64,000 nucleotides of DNA from Ditylenchus dipsaci (lineage: Eukaryota; Nematoda; Chromadorea; Rhabditida; Anguinidae), in assembly GCA_004194705.1 (NCBI GenBank), contig SADC01001375.1, forward strand, positions 186,001 through 250,000, written 5' to 3'. Under the pieces are notes generated by a model. That model saw only the letters and a list, made by a program, of their open reading frames with translations. It was not told where the DNA came from and did no database searches. The translations under genes and the position numbers were made by a program. Within the stretch, counting starts at the first letter, position 1; the number at the start of each line of letters is the position of its first letter. This document shows, one piece after another, positions 62,705 through 64,000 of the stretch.

Positions 62705-64000
62705 TTATTGATACTTAACAAATTCTTTAAATTTGAAAAGGTGTCGGTATAAGAGGGTGTCGTTTGCCTTAAATTTAGCTCGAACCTTTTGCAGTATCCT
62801 TGTCCTTGCTTGTTTCTTTGACTGTCTTATCTTTGTCAGCCACTTTTTTTTCATGTTGGCAACAGACTGTTTTTGATTATACTCTTTTTCCGCCACTCCA
62901 CACTGCTTTTTTTTCGTTTCGTTCTTTTGCTTATTCTCCAGATGATCTTGGCGCTGCTCAATAACTGAATCGATAGCACTCTGCAAAGGGGAAAGCGTGC
63001 TGACAAAAACATCCTGGCTAGCCTCTTCTCGACCGCAATAAAGCTGTTGCTTCTGACCCAAATCAACAGCTTGGATTACCGTCTGCATCATCGTTGAATT
63101 ATCGCAGTCGTCATCTTCGTCATCCTAAATTTATCAATAAATTTTAGTCGCAAAACTCCAAGAAAAGCAACCTCTAATGTGATGCATTCCTCAATTTTCA
63201 ATGAAACCTTCTCTTCAGTCTCAGATGGAGCCACTTTCTTCCTGACTACTTCAATTTTTTGACTCTGGTAGGAGTAGTAGGAGAAATGATATCACATTGC
63301 ATAGCCACTCCTCTGGCCACTAATTCTTTTTCAATCATTGTGCTTTTAGGCTCCTTCCTAAAGTATTCGCCAACAATTTGCTTGATTTTAGGAATTCGAG
63401 AAGATGCGCCGATCAGCTGCACTTCTGAGATATCTTCGGTTGTGATACCCATATGCTTCATGGCATTCAAGAATTTGTCTAGTAGGACACACAGTTTTTG
63501 GAACAATGGTTTGGCCAACTTTTCAAACTGATTACTAAATCCAAAAGTAGGGTAAGAATGGCTCGAAAAATAATTTACCGGTTAACTGTTCCACTGACAT
63601 CTGTGTCATCCATAAAACATTCAATCGAGAGAGGTATATTCATGGTGCTAGTGGATATCTGCTTTTTCACCTTCTCACTTTCATCGAGCAATCGCAGCCA
63701 AGCTTTTGGGCTTTTCTTGGCGTCCACATTGAACCGTCTAAGGAATTCATCGTGGAAGTGCTCACGAATGACATCGTCGAAGAACAGTCCTCCAACCTCA
63801 ATGTCATAGCAATTGTAGAGAATCTTAAAAAAAAATAATGTTGATATGGTCTAAGCAAAAGTCACCTGTTACCTCAACTTGCTTGTTACTAAATACCATC
63901 AACGAAACTTGCGCACTTGAATACCCTACGTCCATAAAGACGACCAGCTTAATGGGTATAGAAGGCAGAGATGCGTTCATGTACACACCATAAGCAATGC
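62705..64000 (-). CDS. Hsp110/HSPA4-type chaperone, 3' part, apparent frameshift
   Basis: The gene enters from beyond 64,000. Exons on the minus strand: 63,873-64,000+, 63,579-63,823, 63,172-63,534 and 62,705-63,124. The order of motifs fits the ATPase domain of Hsp110: IAYGVYMNASLP, KLVVFMDVGYSSAQVSLMVF, VGGLFFDDVIREHFHDEFLR, LRLLDESEKVKKQIST, SIECFMDDTDVSG, EVQLIGASSRIPKIKQIVGE and ARGVAMQCDIISP. Hsp110 proteins act as nucleotide-exchange factors for Hsp70. After this the frame meets TAG at 63,246; one base over, the sequence continues open (QKIEVVRKKVAPSETEEKVS) into a last exon that is acidic then Lys-rich. The usual beta-sandwich region is not recognisable, so the tail is unusual. TAA and AATAAA overlap at 62,705. 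Confidence 0.8.

Overview
The window looks like nuclear DNA of a nematode. It is AT-rich, has no bacterial gene layout, and its recognisable genes are split by very short introns (41-45 nt) with TTTCAG-type acceptors. Degenerate GCCTAA/TTAGGC (nematode telomere unit) stretches occur at two mirrored places. No taxon can be named from the sequence alone. Most of the 64 kb is transposon-derived, and nearly every intergenic block is a local palindrome or inverted-repeat element.

The dominant structure is a giant inverted duplication. The left arm (about 14,250-30,731) is repeated in reverse complement as the right arm (about 35,226-53,404), around a non-duplicated spacer of about 4.5 kb. Each arm carries the same three small genes (A, B, C in the left arm; A', B', C' in the right), a decayed mariner and several shared palindromes. 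The arms differ by many insertions and deletions. Each arm-specific insertion has its empty site in the other arm, so target-site duplications can be read directly: TA for two MITE families, 8-9 bp for a Mutator-like element, and about 8 bp for an hAT-like element.

Left flank (1-14,250): no intact gene. It holds inverted-repeat elements whose arms are short tandem arrays, a Mutator-like element with a SWIM zinc-finger remnant and a 9-bp target duplication, and many palindromic MITEs. Spacer (30,732-35,225): palindromes, a possible small Cys-rich gene, a 4-unit 190-bp tandem repeat and a 10-bp minisatellite.

Right flank (53,405-64,000): a decayed relative of gene C, an apparently intact F-box-like gene with a Pro/Ala-rich tail (57,367-58,262, minus), an exon with Ig domains, a bromodomain exon, and the 3' part of an Hsp110-type chaperone gene that leaves the window. 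The F-box-like genes share an N-terminal module of about 50 codons that ends at a phase-0 intron, followed by unrelated tails. The most unusual pattern is that two MITE families keep a constant terminal sequence but carry a copy-specific palindromic tag that covaries between the two ends of each copy.
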